Shown here: piece after piece, positions 1 to 8,296 of the stretch
How the letters are laid out: each line of letters opens with the position of its first letter
How positions within the stretch are numbered: the first letter of the stretch is position 1
Assembly (NCBI GenBank): GCA_023426005.1
Contig: JAFABO010000097.1
Span: forward strand, 1-64,000
DNA from: Bacillota bacterium
GTDB taxonomy: Bacteria; Bacillota; Clostridia; Acetivibrionales; DSM-1351
Direction of reading: 5' to 3'
DNA: 64,000 nt
The notes under the pieces: generated by a model
Database searches by the model: none
Told to the model about the DNA's origin: nothing
The model's input: the letters and a program-made list of their open reading frames with translations, nothing else
Made by a program: the position numbers and the translations under genes

Positions 1-38
1 CAGGCTTCTTCGTCAATTGTAATTATTTTACGTTTCAT
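1..38 (-). CDS. 4Fe-4S ferredoxin-type protein, N-terminus only (partial)
   Basis: The minus strand opens with ATG at position 38, preceded by a GAGAAGG ribosome binding site about 7 bases upstream, and reads MKRKIITIDEEA before leaving the window. This opening is typical of clostridial proteins in which a CxxCxxC 4Fe-4S motif follows directly, but the cysteines lie outside the window. It is divergent from the Crp/Fnr regulator and shares its 90-base promoter region, so joint control by that regulator is likely (inference). Identity rests on 12 residues and is tentative. Confidence 0.45.
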   Translation of the reverse strand, partial: MKRKIITIDEEA

Positions 39-97
39 ATTTAAACCTTCTCTCTTGCTTTTGTAATTTTAGTATAGTAGGATAGAAACAATAAATC

Positions 98-113
98 GGT
101 TGTATTTACAACC
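98..113. promoter_or_regulatory. Crp/Fnr-type operator palindrome
   Basis: A perfect inverted repeat, GGTTGTA-TT-TACAACC, lies between the divergent ferredoxin-like gene and the Crp/Fnr gene, immediately upstream of the latter's ribosome binding site. Dyads of this size and spacing are what Crp/Fnr dimers bind. Its position predicts autoregulation and control of the divergent gene. Confidence 0.55.
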
Positions 114-128
114 AATGAGGTAGGCAGT

Positions 129-809
129 GTGAAAAGATACTTAAATGTGATACGTCAGTCACCGCTTTTCAGTGGGATAAATGAAAGTGATCTGGACGGA
201 CTTCTGTCCTGTCTTAGTTCCCGTATGAAAAGCTATTCCAGAGACGGCTTTGTCCTTCATACGGGTGACCGGGCCGATTATGTAGGGCTTGTGCTTGCAG
301 GAAGCGTTACTATTTTGAGAGAGGATATTCGGGGCAACCGCAATATTCTTGCACGATGCGAGCCCGGTGAGCTGTTTGGCGAGGTGTTTGCCTGTGTTGG
401 GGCTGAGCACTCCCCTGTAAGTGTTATTGCAGATACTCCGGCCGAGGTGCTGTTTATTAATTTCAAGCGCATTGTAACGAGCTGCAGCCAGTCCTGCGCC
501 TTTCACGCAAAGCTTGTGGAAAATATGCTGCGGCTGATGGCACAAAAAAATCTGGCCCTCAATGAAAAGGTGAACTGTATCGGACACCGGACCACACGGG
601 AGAAGGTGGAGGCCTTTCTTATGTACCAGCAGGAGAGGGCAGGCACCAATCCCTTTACCATACCCTTTTCAAGGTCGGAAATGGCCGATTACCTGTGTGT
701 GGACCGTTCCGCTCTTTCCCAGGTGCTTGGGAAAATGCAGGAAGAGGGCATGGTGCGGTTTCAAAAAAATAAATTTGAGCTGGTTGACGGCGTATTGGAC
801 AAGCTATGA
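129..809 (+). CDS. Crp/Fnr family transcriptional regulator
   Basis: This is a 226-residue cytoplasmic regulator with the usual two-part layout. An N-terminal cyclic-nucleotide-like beta-roll spans about residues 10-125 (GDRADYVGLVLAGSV and GELFGEVFA). A C-terminal winged helix follows at about 175-220 (FSRSEMADYLCVDRSALSQV). The start is GTG at 129 behind a GAGG motif 8 bases upstream. No cluster-forming cysteine series like that of classical FNR is seen. In clostridia, regulators of this type often sit beside 4Fe-4S proteins or hybrid-cluster protein genes in redox or nitrosative-stress control. The divergent ferredoxin-like start fits that, but the ligand is unknown. The stop overlaps the next gene by four bases (ATGA), so they are co-transcribed. 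Confidence 0.85.
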   Translation: MKRYLNVIRQSPLFSGINESDLDGLLSCLSSRMKSYSRDGFVLHTGDRADYVGLVLAGSVTILREDIRGNRNILARCEPGELFGEVFACVGAEHSPVSVIADTPAEVLFINFKRIVTSCSQSCAFHAKLVENMLRLMAQKNLALNEKVNCIGHRTTREKVEAFLMYQQERAGTNPFTIPFSRSEMADYLCVDRSALSQVLGKMQEEGMVRFQKNKFELVDGVLDKL

Positions 810-1411
810 GCTATTTTCAATATGGACAGACAGAAACCGCTTACTTAAAGCGAAAAGATAAGAAGCTGGGGGTAGTTATCGACCGATTCGGCCCTATTGA
901 ACGTGAGATTACCCCGGATCTGTTTTCAGCCCTCATGGAAAGCATCATCAGCCAGCAAATATCCACCAAGGCAGCCGAAACGGTTACGGAACGCTTTTAT
1001 AAGCTTCTCGGAGGCACCGTTACCCCTGAGACAGTTTTGAAGGCAGGTACTGAGGCGGTGAAGGGCTGTGGCTTAAGCTACCGGAAAACGTCTTATATTC
1101 TGGGAACTGCCGAAGCGGGAGCCGGAGGACTTGTAAATTTCAGCGATCTGACGGCTCTGCAGGATAAGGATATAATTAAAGTCCTTTCCTCATTGAAAGG
1201 GGTAGGTGTTTGGACTGCCGAAATGCTTCTCATTTTTGCTCTGGAGCGGCCCGATGTGGTAAGCTTCGGAGATTTGGCAATCCGCCGCGGCATGATGAGG
1301 CTGTATGGCCATGATGGGTTAAGCAGGGAGCAGTTTGAAGTGTACCGCAAGCGTTACTCACCCTATGGATCCGTGGCATCCCTTTACCTGTGGGCCCTGG
1401 CAGCCGAATAG
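806..1411 (+). CDS. DNA-3-methyladenine glycosylase, AlkA/HhH-GPD type
   Basis: This 201-residue base-excision repair enzyme would release alkylated bases such as 3-methyladenine from DNA. The helix-hairpin-helix is at residues 127-146 (LKGVGVWTAEML). The following FGDLAIRRG places the catalytic aspartate at residue 156, as in AlkA-family enzymes. The N-terminal ISQQIS segment (48-53) is also characteristic. The length matches the short bacterial forms without the AlkA N-terminal beta domain. The start codon overlaps the Crp/Fnr stop, which implies translational coupling with that regulator. Four Fe-S-type C-terminal cysteines (endonuclease III-like) are absent, which argues against EndoIII or MutY. 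Confidence 0.85.
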   Translation: MSYFQYGQTETAYLKRKDKKLGVVIDRFGPIEREITPDLFSALMESIISQQISTKAAETVTERFYKLLGGTVTPETVLKAGTEAVKGCGLSYRKTSYILGTAEAGAGGLVNFSDLTALQDKDIIKVLSSLKGVGVWTAEMLLIFALERPDVVSFGDLAIRRGMMRLYGHDGLSREQFEVYRKRYSPYGSVASLYLWALAAE

Positions 1412-1420
1412 ACCGGGCTC

Positions 1421-1495
1421 AGTCCAGGCTTTTAATTGGCAGCCCTTTGCGTAAGCAAAGTTGGCTAAAAGGGTGGGGTTCGATGCTCCCGGACT
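1421..1495 (+). ncRNA. Candidate tRNA-like three-way-junction RNA
   Basis: These 75 bases fold on paper into a closed structure. An outer helix pairs AGTCC (1421-1425) with GGACT (1491-1495). A long middle arm pairs CTTTT with AAAAG, AGCC (1441-1444) with GGCT, and CTTTGC with GCAAAG around a GTAA tetraloop. A third arm, GGGG-TTCGATG-CTCC, resembles a tRNA T-arm including the TTCGA loop. A D-arm and a 7-base anticodon loop are missing, so it is not a functional standard tRNA. It could be a tRNA relic, a processing signal or a leader for the DinB-like gene. Support is from hand folding only. Confidence 0.3.
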
Positions 1496-1556
1496 TTTGA
1501 TTGATTCCTCAGGATCCTCTTGCTTTATGCTATAGGTTTTTTAAGGAGGCAAAACC

Positions 1557-2240
1557 ATGAGCTACAAACCATCCGCCGACTGGAACCCCATACAGGCCCG
1601 CTTGAGGGAGATTATACGTGAGCCGGATTGCTTTCAGGATGCCCTTAACCTGTGTTTAGAGCTCCATGCCATAGTGCACCGAGGAACCGTAACCGGTGCG
1701 TCGGAGGCAACTCTGGCTGACCTTGCCGTTAATGGCCTCACCGACGGGGCTTTTCGCCGAATGCCTACCGTAAAGGATGTTACCATTGCCTGGAACCTCT
1801 GGCACATTGCCCGCATTGAGGACCTTACCATGAACCTTTTAGTGGCGGATTGCGCTCAGGTTTTAAATGAGGAGTGGCATAAGAAGCTTCTTACTAAAGT
1901 AAGGGATACGGGAAACGCCATGACCGACGACGAAATACTGTCCTTCAGCGGGGAAGTGGACCAGGAAGCCATGCTGAACTACAGGGACGCGGTTGGCTCA
2001 AGAAGCCGGGAGATTCTTGAAGGGCTTACGCCAAAGGATATAACCCGTAAGTTTACCGCTTCTCAAAAACAGCGGATAATGGAAGAGGGCGGCCTGACAG
2101 AGCACCCCGACTCCAGCTGGCTACTGGACTTCTGGGGCCGGAAGGATGTGGCGGGCATACTTTTAATGCCCTTAACACGGCACCAGCACGGGCACCTCAA
2201 CGACTGCCTGAAGCTTCGAAAAAAATGTAAGAATCCGTAA
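1557..2240 (+). CDS. DinB-like four-helix metal-binding protein
   Basis: This 227-residue protein resembles the DinB/YfiT superfamily of metal-dependent four-helix-bundle transferases and hydrolases. Spaced histidines occur where the family binds its divalent metal: His37/His41 in LELHAIVH, His83 in NLWHIARIED, and a C-terminal HQHGHLND cluster near residue 210. Superfamily members use low-molecular-weight thiols or act on small molecules. The substrate here is unknown. The start is ATG 1557 behind AAGGAGG. It sits alone between the AlkA operon and tyrS. Sequence identity to characterised members looks low, so only the fold-level call is secure. Confidence 0.6.
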   Translation: MSYKPSADWNPIQARLREIIREPDCFQDALNLCLELHAIVHRGTVTGASEATLADLAVNGLTDGAFRRMPTVKDVTIAWNLWHIARIEDLTMNLLVADCAQVLNEEWHKKLLTKVRDTGNAMTDDEILSFSGEVDQEAMLNYRDAVGSRSREILEGLTPKDITRKFTASQKQRIMEEGGLTEHPDSSWLLDFWGRKDVAGILLMPLTRHQHGHLNDCLKLRKKCKNP

Positions 2241-2268
2241 GACTTTGGCAAGACTTTTTTAAAGAGCC

Positions 2269-2297
2269 TTGTGACTTTTTGTACAGGACGATATAAT
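2269..2297 (+). promoter_or_regulatory. Sigma-A promoter of tyrS
   Basis: TTGTGA (2269-2274) and TATAAT (2292-2297) are separated by 17 bases. This predicts a transcript start near 2304 and a leader of about 137 bases before the tyrS ATG. Confidence 0.6.
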
Positions 2298-2377
2298 ACT
2301 AAAGCGGGCTATGCCTGCAACCTCATGCTCAGAATTACTCTATATGTTGTTTCTGAACCATAAGGTACCAAGGGTCT

Positions 2378-2413
2378 GCCTTAAGTCAGGAGTGAAATCT
2401 CCTGCTTAAAGGC
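2378..2413 (+). promoter_or_regulatory. Leader hairpin upstream of tyrS
   Basis: A long stem-loop in the tyrS leader pairs GCCTTAAG and CAGGAG with CTCCTG and CTTAAAGGC around a TGAAAT loop, with one or two bulges. It ends 27 bases before the start codon and has no U-run, so it is not a plain terminator. The conserved T-box sequence AGGGTGGNACCGCG that clostridial tyrS leaders often carry is not present. Confidence 0.4.
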
Positions 2414-2440
2414 TCTTATGAATCTGAAAGGAAGTCGATC

Positions 2441-3682
2441 ATGCAAACGTCAGCAAGAAACGTATTTGATGTTTTATCGGAGCGGGGCTTTATTGCTCAA
2501 ACCACCCATGAGGACAAAATTAAAGAGCTTTTGGGAAGCGGTCCCGTCACCTTTTATATAGGCTTTGATCCCACTGCGGACAGCCTTCATGTGGGCCATT
2601 TGCTGCAATTGGTTGTTATGGCTCATATGCAGAGGGCAGGACACCGGCCGGTGGCCATTATCGGCGGTGGTACCGCCATGGTTGGGGATCCTTCGGGCAA
2701 ATCCGACATGCGAAAAATGCTGACCCGGGACGAAATCCGCAATAACGGCGAATGCTTTAAAAGGCAAATGCGAAACCTGGTTCAATTCGCTGAGGACAAA
2801 GCCCTTATGATTGACAACGGAGACTGGCTATTGGAGCTTAACTACGTTGATTTTCTGAGACGTGTGGGAGTTCATTTTTCCGTCAACCGCATGCTTACGG
2901 CGGAATGCTTTAAAAGCCGTCTTGAAAAAGGCCTTTCCTTTATTGAATTCAACTATATGCTCATGCAGAGCTATGACTTTTTAAAGCTGTACCAGGATTT
3001 GGGCTGCCGCCTCCAGCTTGGAGGGGACGATCAATGGTCTAATATTCTGGGCGGTATTGAGCTGATACGGAGAGTTGAAAGCGGAGAAGCCTATGGCATG
3101 ACATTCCAGCTTTTAACCACCAGCGAAGGCAAAAAAATGGGCAAGACCGAAAAGGGTGCGGTATGGCTGGATCCTGCAAAGACAAGCCCTTATGATTTTT
3201 ATCAGTACTGGCGTAATGTTCAGGATGCCGACGTCATTAAATGCCTGAAGCTTCTTACCTTTGTTCCCATGGAACAAATAAGGGAGATGGAGACCTGGAA
3301 GGATGCCCAGCTTAACGATGCCAAGAAAACTCTGGCCTATGAGCTAACCAAGCTTGTCCATGGCGAGGAAGAGGCCAATAAGGCCCATTCCACAGCAGAG
3401 GCCCTCTTTGGTCAGGGCGCGTCCACCGGCGATATGCCTACCTCACAGGTTAATAAGAGCCTTATTGAAAAGGGAACGGGCATTCTGGAGCTGCTGGTGG
3501 AGACGGGACTTGTCCCCTCAAAGGGAGAAGGCAGACGCCTTATCCAGCAGGGAGGCCTTTCTGTAAACGGTGAAAAGGTGGACAACCAGGATCGGCTCAT
3601 TACCCTTGCGGATCTTGTAAACGATGAGATTATCATTAAAAAGGGTAAAAAATCTTATAACCGAATTATTCTGGAAGATTAA
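2441..3682 (+). CDS. tyrS: Tyrosyl-tRNA synthetase
   Basis: TyrS charges tRNA-Tyr with tyrosine in the cytoplasm. The 413-residue length is normal for bacterial TyrS. The class I signature HVGH is at residues 50-53 and the KMSKS-type loop KMGKT at 232-236. An S4 RNA-binding domain occupies roughly 345-413 ([19 protein letters not shown]). [14 protein letters not shown] near the N-terminus is the tyrosyl-adenylate pocket. The ribosome binding site AGGAAG precedes ATG 2441. It is monocistronic with its own promoter and is followed by an inverted repeat at 3699-3741. All key motifs are intact. Confidence 0.97.
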   Translation: MQTSARNVFDVLSERGFIAQTTHEDKIKELLGSGPVTFYIGFDPTADSLHVGHLLQLVVMAHMQRAGHRPVAIIGGGTAMVGDPSGKSDMRKMLTRDEIRNNGECFKRQMRNLVQFAEDKALMIDNGDWLLELNYVDFLRRVGVHFSVNRMLTAECFKSRLEKGLSFIEFNYMLMQSYDFLKLYQDLGCRLQLGGDDQWSNILGGIELIRRVESGEAYGMTFQLLTTSEGKKMGKTEKGAVWLDPAKTSPYDFYQYWRNVQDADVIKCLKLLTFVPMEQIREMETWKDAQLNDAKKTLAYELTKLVHGEEEANKAHSTAEALFGQGASTGDMPTSQVNKSLIEKGTGILELLVETGLVPSKGEGRRLIQQGGLSVNGEKVDNQDRLITLADLVNDEIIIKKGKKSYNRIILED

Positions 3683-3698
3683 CAGCCCGTTACGCCTG

Positions 3699-3741
3699 TC
3701 TTCTGCGTAAAGCCAGGTTATATCCGGATTTACGCAGAAGA
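3699..3741. repeat. Perfect 13-bp inverted repeat after tyrS
   Basis: TCTTCTGCGTAAA (3699-3711) is exactly complementary to TTTACGCAGAAGA (3729-3741), with a 17-base loop. It lies between tyrS and the kinase gene. There is no T-run, so it may be a factor-dependent terminator, a processing hairpin or an operator dyad. Confidence 0.5.
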
Positions 3742-3919
3742 AGCCGGGCGGAAATATTGAAAAGGCGAATTCTGCTTTAAAATAGCCTAGTTTAGTTGTA
3801 TACTGTTTTCAAAATAAAGGCGTCTCCTTTTTAGTTGCCAGGCATTTTATCCTGTCAAAAGCATGGAGCTGCCTTTATGCCATTATAAATGCAACTATTT
3901 CACCTCAAAGAAGGTATCT

Positions 3920-5659
3920 ATGCAATTAAAAAGGTTCTGGAAAGTCAGAAATAGTCTGATTTGGCAATTCTTTGTGGTTGTCAGTATCCTTCTGTTTGTA
4001 ATCCTTCTGGATATACTTATAACAAACAGCGTTATTAAGAGCATTATTCAAAAGAATACCGTTACTTCCAATGAAAAAATCATGCAGCAAATTGATGCAA
4101 AAACCAAAGAGTTTTATAACTCCATTTTTAATATCATGACGCTGGTATCCTATGAGCAGACCACTTACAATTACTTCACACAGGACAGCCTGGACAGAAT
4201 AAATAATTACGACGATCTGGTATCCATTTTATCCAACACCATGATGATTTCCGAGGATATTGCGGGAATTGCAATGTACGATCATCAGATGAATAAAGTT
4301 GTCAGCCAGGGGAAGCGCTTCGACCATTTTCAAAAGGTGAGCATGGTGGAGGGCATCCTTTTTTCAGATATTTTCAGGGCTAACAGCTCCAGCGACTCCT
4401 ATTATACGGTCTCCTATCCTGTCTACGATATTAAAAACCAAAACTACAATAAAAAAATCGGACTGCTGGTCTTCTTAATGAAAACCAACCGCTTCTCCAC
4501 CTATTTACAGGATGCCCGGATGACGCTAAACTCCCATGTTTACCTTCTGGATACCCAAAATGCCATCATTGCCTTTGAAGGCGATAACAAAGCGGATATC
4601 CTGGCGGAAGAAAAAATGGCCAACAGCAAGCACACCTATGTCAAGGTTATAAAACAGAAGGACACGGGTTGGAGCATTGTCAGCATCATACCTGTAAAAG
4701 AGCTGTCCGACGGCATGGATACGGTAAAGTCGGCCATTTTCGTAACCTATCTCATTACCTTTCTATCTTTAATCCTGCTCATTTACTTTTGCTATCTCAT
4801 CATACTCCGGCCCCTTCATAAGGTTGATTTGTTCGTTAAGCGAAGTGTGGAAAACCCTCTGGAAAGGGTAAAGATAAACGGAACCAATGAAATAAGCAAG
4901 CTTGCCGACAATTTAAATCATATGCTGGATGAGCGGGACGCCATGAATGAGAAGCTGCGCCATTCCCAGCGCATCATCTACGAAACCGAGCTGACCAAAA
5001 AGCAAATGCAGGTTCTCGCCTACCGGAATCAGATCAATCCTCACTTTCTATACAATACCTTTGAATGCATAAGAGCAATGGCACTCTATTACGATGTGGA
5101 CGACATTGCCGAAATAACCATGGCCCTATCCAAGGTGTTCCGGTATGCTATCAAAGGTGAAAACATAGTAAGCGTCCAGGACGAAATAAATTACATAAGG
5201 GAATACGCCAAAATCATCAATTACCGTTTTGCCGGAAAAATACAGATTGAGCTGGACGTGGCGGAGGAAGCGCTGTCCAGAAAAGTCATAAAGCTTATTT
5301 TACAGCCCATTGTGGAAAACTCGGTTTTTCATGGCCTGGAGGAGAAGCTGGAGGACGGTTTTGTAAGGGTTAAGGTTTCGGCACTGGAAGGCGGAAAGCT
5401 TCAATTTGTTGTTTCCGATAACGGGTGCGGCATGGAGGAGGACAAGCTTGAAAAAATCATGTACCGCATGAAGCGCCATAGCATGACCAAAAGTGCGGAA
5501 AATGACAGTATCGGGCTTATGAATATCTATCAGCGCCTCAGGCTGTTTTATGGCGCAGATATGGCTTTAACGGTAAAAAGCGCTCCCAATATGGGAACCA
5601 CTGTTGAAATTACGGTTTTGGATAATCTGGAGAAAGGAGACGAGGAAAGGGATGTATAA
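3920..5659 (+). CDS. Sensor histidine kinase, YesM family
   Basis: This membrane kinase senses extracellular glycans or their binding-protein complexes and phosphorylates the YesN-type regulator downstream. From ATG 3920 (AAAGAAGG 5 bases upstream) it is 579 residues. A membrane segment lies near 12-35 and an extracytoplasmic Cache-like sensor fills about 36-275. A second membrane segment lies near 275-300, followed by a HAMP linker. The His_kinase domain has QINPHFLYNTFE with phospho-acceptor His375, and the HATPase domain has IVENSVFHG and SDNGCGM boxes. An in-frame ATG at 3863 exists but lacks a good ribosome binding site and would put 19 polar residues before the signal-anchor. The gene overlaps its regulator by 8 bases. 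Confidence 0.93.
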   Translation: MQLKRFWKVRNSLIWQFFVVVSILLFVILLDILITNSVIKSIIQKNTVTSNEKIMQQIDAKTKEFYNSIFNIMTLVSYEQTTYNYFTQDSLDRINNYDDLVSILSNTMMISEDIAGIAMYDHQMNKVVSQGKRFDHFQKVSMVEGILFSDIFRANSSSDSYYTVSYPVYDIKNQNYNKKIGLLVFLMKTNRFSTYLQDARMTLNSHVYLLDTQNAIIAFEGDNKADILAEEKMANSKHTYVKVIKQKDTGWSIVSIIPVKELSDGMDTVKSAIFVTYLITFLSLILLIYFCYLIILRPLHKVDLFVKRSVENPLERVKINGTNEISKLADNLNHMLDERDAMNEKLRHSQRIIYETELTKKQMQVLAYRNQINPHFLYNTFECIRAMALYYDVDDIAEITMALSKVFRYAIKGENIVSVQDEINYIREYAKIINYRFAGKIQIELDVAEEALSRKVIKLILQPIVENSVFHGLEEKLEDGFVRVKVSALEGGKLQFVVSDNGCGMEEDKLEKIMYRMKRHSMTKSAENDSIGLMNIYQRLRLFYGADMALTVKSAPNMGTTVEITVLDNLEKGDEERDV

Positions 5660-6392
5660 GATAATTACAGCGGATGACGAGGTGTGGGTTTTAGTGGGCT
5701 TGAAAAAGCTTATTGAAAGAACCGGATTGCCCTTCAGAATTACCGGCGAGGCCAACAACGGCCTTTCTGCCTACGAACAGGTGGTGGCACAAAGGCCCGA
5801 TATCCTCATAAGCGACATACGCATGCCGGGCCTTAACGGACTGGAGCTGATGAAAAGGCTCAATGAAGACGCCATATGCCCAAAGGTTATTTTCATCAGC
5901 GGCTTCGCTGAGTTTTCCTACGCACAGGCAGCCGTGTCCCTGGGGGCTTTTGATTATCTTTTAAAGCCTATTGAACAGGATGCAATCAAAGCCATTCTCG
6001 AAAGGTTCCTGTCCCAGCAGGAGACGCCGAACAGCCCCTCTCCAGGCTCTCTGGACCAAATGCCTATTGATGATCCCCGAATCAAGCGTATTGTGGATGA
6101 AATAAACAGGAGCTACAGGGAAGAGCTGTCCCTGGGTTCCCTGGCTGAAAGATACAGCTTGAGCATAGGGTATTTAAGCAGCCTTATCAAAAAGGAACTG
6201 GGACACTCCTTTTCAGAATATATCACCTCAAAACGAATACAGGAGGCCAAAAAGCTTCTGATGGACGAAAGCCTTTCCATTGACGCTATTGCGGAAATGG
6301 TGGGGTATAAGGACTATTTTTATTTTACAAAGGTATTCAAAAGTTACTCGGGCATTTCCCCCAGCAAGTACCGTAAAGGGCCTGTGGCTTAA
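5652..6392 (+). CDS. Response regulator, YesN/AraC type
   Basis: This 246-residue partner of the upstream kinase has a receiver domain at 1-120: acidic pocket DDE at 8-10, phospho-acceptor Asp55 in ISDIRMPG, and Lys105 in LLKPIE. It is joined to an AraC-type double helix-turn-helix at about 145-246 (LGSLAERYSLSIGYLSSLIK and DAIAEMVGYKDYFYFTKVF). Start ATG 5652 follows GAGGAAAGG and overlaps the kinase stop, so the two are coupled. The spacer between domains is short compared with the 541-residue YesN homologue at 37431. It most likely activates the binding-protein and fucosidase genes that follow. Confidence 0.93.
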   Translation: MYKIITADDEVWVLVGLKKLIERTGLPFRITGEANNGLSAYEQVVAQRPDILISDIRMPGLNGLELMKRLNEDAICPKVIFISGFAEFSYAQAAVSLGAFDYLLKPIEQDAIKAILERFLSQQETPNSPSPGSLDQMPIDDPRIKRIVDEINRSYREELSLGSLAERYSLSIGYLSSLIKKELGHSFSEYITSKRIQEAKKLLMDESLSIDAIAEMVGYKDYFYFTKVFKSYSGISPSKYRKGPVA

Positions 6393-6568
6393 GACATCAA
6401 GGTATAAAAAACAACATTCGGCCTTCAATATTAAATCAAAAATACTACCAAAAAATAAAAAATAGTACATATGTATTTGCACTAAACCTTTCTATAATAA
6501 ACCTGACAGAAAAACTAAAAACGACAGGTAAATATAAATAATATTGAGGCTATATGGGAGAGAATCGA

Positions 6569-8230
6569 ATGAAAAGGCGTTTTCATATCATTGCGTTCGT
6601 ATTATTTATTATTGCCGCCGCAGGCTGCGGAATCCTTGCAGGAAGGAATGCTCTTGCGCCCGATAAGGATGGGAGCTTATCGGAGGAGCCTGTTGCAACG
6701 GCTGCCTGGTTTTCTGATATTTATTTTTGGAATCCTCCGGCCTGGGTGCAAACGGAAGGAACTCTGACGGGGGATATAACCGGCAGGACAGGGCTGGCCC
6801 TTACTATTTCGGTTCCCGAGGACAATGGCGACAGCCGCTTGAGCCTGATGCTGACTAATGGCAATCTTCCCGATATCATCTCCATAACCGATAAAATCAT
6901 GATTAGCCACCTTGTAAAATCCGGAAAGGTTTGGAAGCTGGATGATTTTTTAAAAATCTATGCGCCGGATTCCCATCTTCTTAAGGATTTTCCGGAGGAT
7001 GTCAGGCTTGCCCTTACAGAAAGAGACGGGGATTGGTACGCCTATCCGTCCCATATGCAGAGTAAGGACAATGAAGCGCTTCATCCCATGTCCGATGATT
7101 TTTGGAGGAATGATTTTCTCTATGCAGATGAGATGACCATTATATGGAATAAATCCCTCCTTAAAAGAATGGGTCTCACCGTGGAAGAGCTTAAAACAGA
7201 GGAGCAGGTGCTTGCCGCATTCGAAAAGGCATTGGACAGGGGGCTTCAGAACAATGGCAATGCCATCATACCGCTACTCATTGATGGGGTGGATTATCAG
7301 AGTCAGACCTTAACCGCCCTGCAAAATTTTTTCGGTGCGGAGGCCATTGATGCAAAAGGGGAATACCAGGACAGGCTTTTAGCGCCGGAAAGCCGGTATG
7401 CCCTGAGGTTTCTTAATACGGCCTTTCGGAAGGGCTATTTGGAATCCGATTATTTCATGATAGACAATAAGCAGGTTAAGGAGTATATGGCCTCGGGCCG
7501 GGTGCTCTGCTTCATAGGAAATGTAGCCAATGCGGGCATCAATGAAACTGAATGGTACTCTACCGCGCCCCTATTATCGTCCGAGGGCGCCTTGCCGGTG
7601 CTGGGAATTAACAGGCAAACCTCCTGCGGATGGATATCTACTTTTATATCAAAGGACTGCAAAAATCCCCAGGCTGTGGCCAAATGGCTGGATTACATGA
7701 CCAGCGACGAAGGCATGCTGCTTTCCTATTACGGTTATGAAAATGTGGATTATATTATTAACGAGGAGGGCTTGGTGGAAGTCACGGAGCTGGGCATGAA
7801 GAACAGGGAGAACGCTTCCACTACCGGTGTAGGGGTCTGGTGGCCCTTTTACAATAAGGACTGGTATTTCAGTGTAACACCGGGGCCGGAGGAGGAAGAC
7901 AGAGCTGCGGCCCGATATCAAATTCTGTGCGCTCTTGGAATGAATGAGCTAACGAAGGTCTATGACAGCTCCCTGGTGGATATCCCGGTTGATTATATCG
8001 ATTCAAACAGTTATCTGGGTGACATTGAAACAAAAATAAAAAAGTATAAGAAATCTCAGATTACCACGGTGATTATGTCCGAAACGGAGGAGGGGTTTGA
8101 GAATCAGTATCTATTGATGCTTGACCGGCTGACGGCTCTCGGAATAAACGCTGTCGACAATAAAAAGAATGAAAAATATGTTCAAAACAAGAGGCTCTAC
8201 GACAGCAGGATTGAAAAAATTAATCCATAG
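6569..8230 (+). CDS. Lipoprotein sugar-binding protein (LplA type), orphan
   Basis: This extracellular solute-binding lipoprotein is about 553 residues from ATG 6569, which has GGGAGAG 6 bases upstream and starts directly with the MKRRF basic region. ATG 6554 is a weaker alternative. The signal peptide ends in IIAAAGC with lipidated Cys20. The mature protein has typical LplA-family features, for example GNLPDIISI and a domain hinge in mid-sequence. It captures an oligosaccharide for ABC import. It is not followed by permeases. A fucosidase comes next, and the permease pair is beyond a terminator with its own binding protein. It may therefore deliver to those permeases or act as a sensor partner of the YesM kinase just upstream (inference). 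Confidence 0.85.
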   Translation: MKRRFHIIAFVLFIIAAAGCGILAGRNALAPDKDGSLSEEPVATAAWFSDIYFWNPPAWVQTEGTLTGDITGRTGLALTISVPEDNGDSRLSLMLTNGNLPDIISITDKIMISHLVKSGKVWKLDDFLKIYAPDSHLLKDFPEDVRLALTERDGDWYAYPSHMQSKDNEALHPMSDDFWRNDFLYADEMTIIWNKSLLKRMGLTVEELKTEEQVLAAFEKALDRGLQNNGNAIIPLLIDGVDYQSQTLTALQNFFGAEAIDAKGEYQDRLLAPESRYALRFLNTAFRKGYLESDYFMIDNKQVKEYMASGRVLCFIGNVANAGINETEWYSTAPLLSSEGALPVLGINRQTSCGWISTFISKDCKNPQAVAKWLDYMTSDEGMLLSYYGYENVDYIINEEGLVEVTELGMKNRENASTTGVGVWWPFYNKDWYFSVTPGPEEEDRAAARYQILCALGMNELTKVYDSSLVDIPVDYIDSNSYLGDIETKIKKYKKSQITTVIMSETEEGFENQYLLMLDRLTALGINAVDNKKNEKYVQNKRLYDSRIEKINP

Positions 8231-8296
8231 CTATTCCTTCGGATATCCGATTTTCTAAAATACCATCGAATTAAGTTCATTGTGGAGGGAAACGAA

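Noticed and set aside
2298..2440. T-box riboswitch for tyrS
   Set aside because: The conserved AGGGTGGNACCGCG is absent. GGTACCAAGGGTCTGCC only superficially resembles it.
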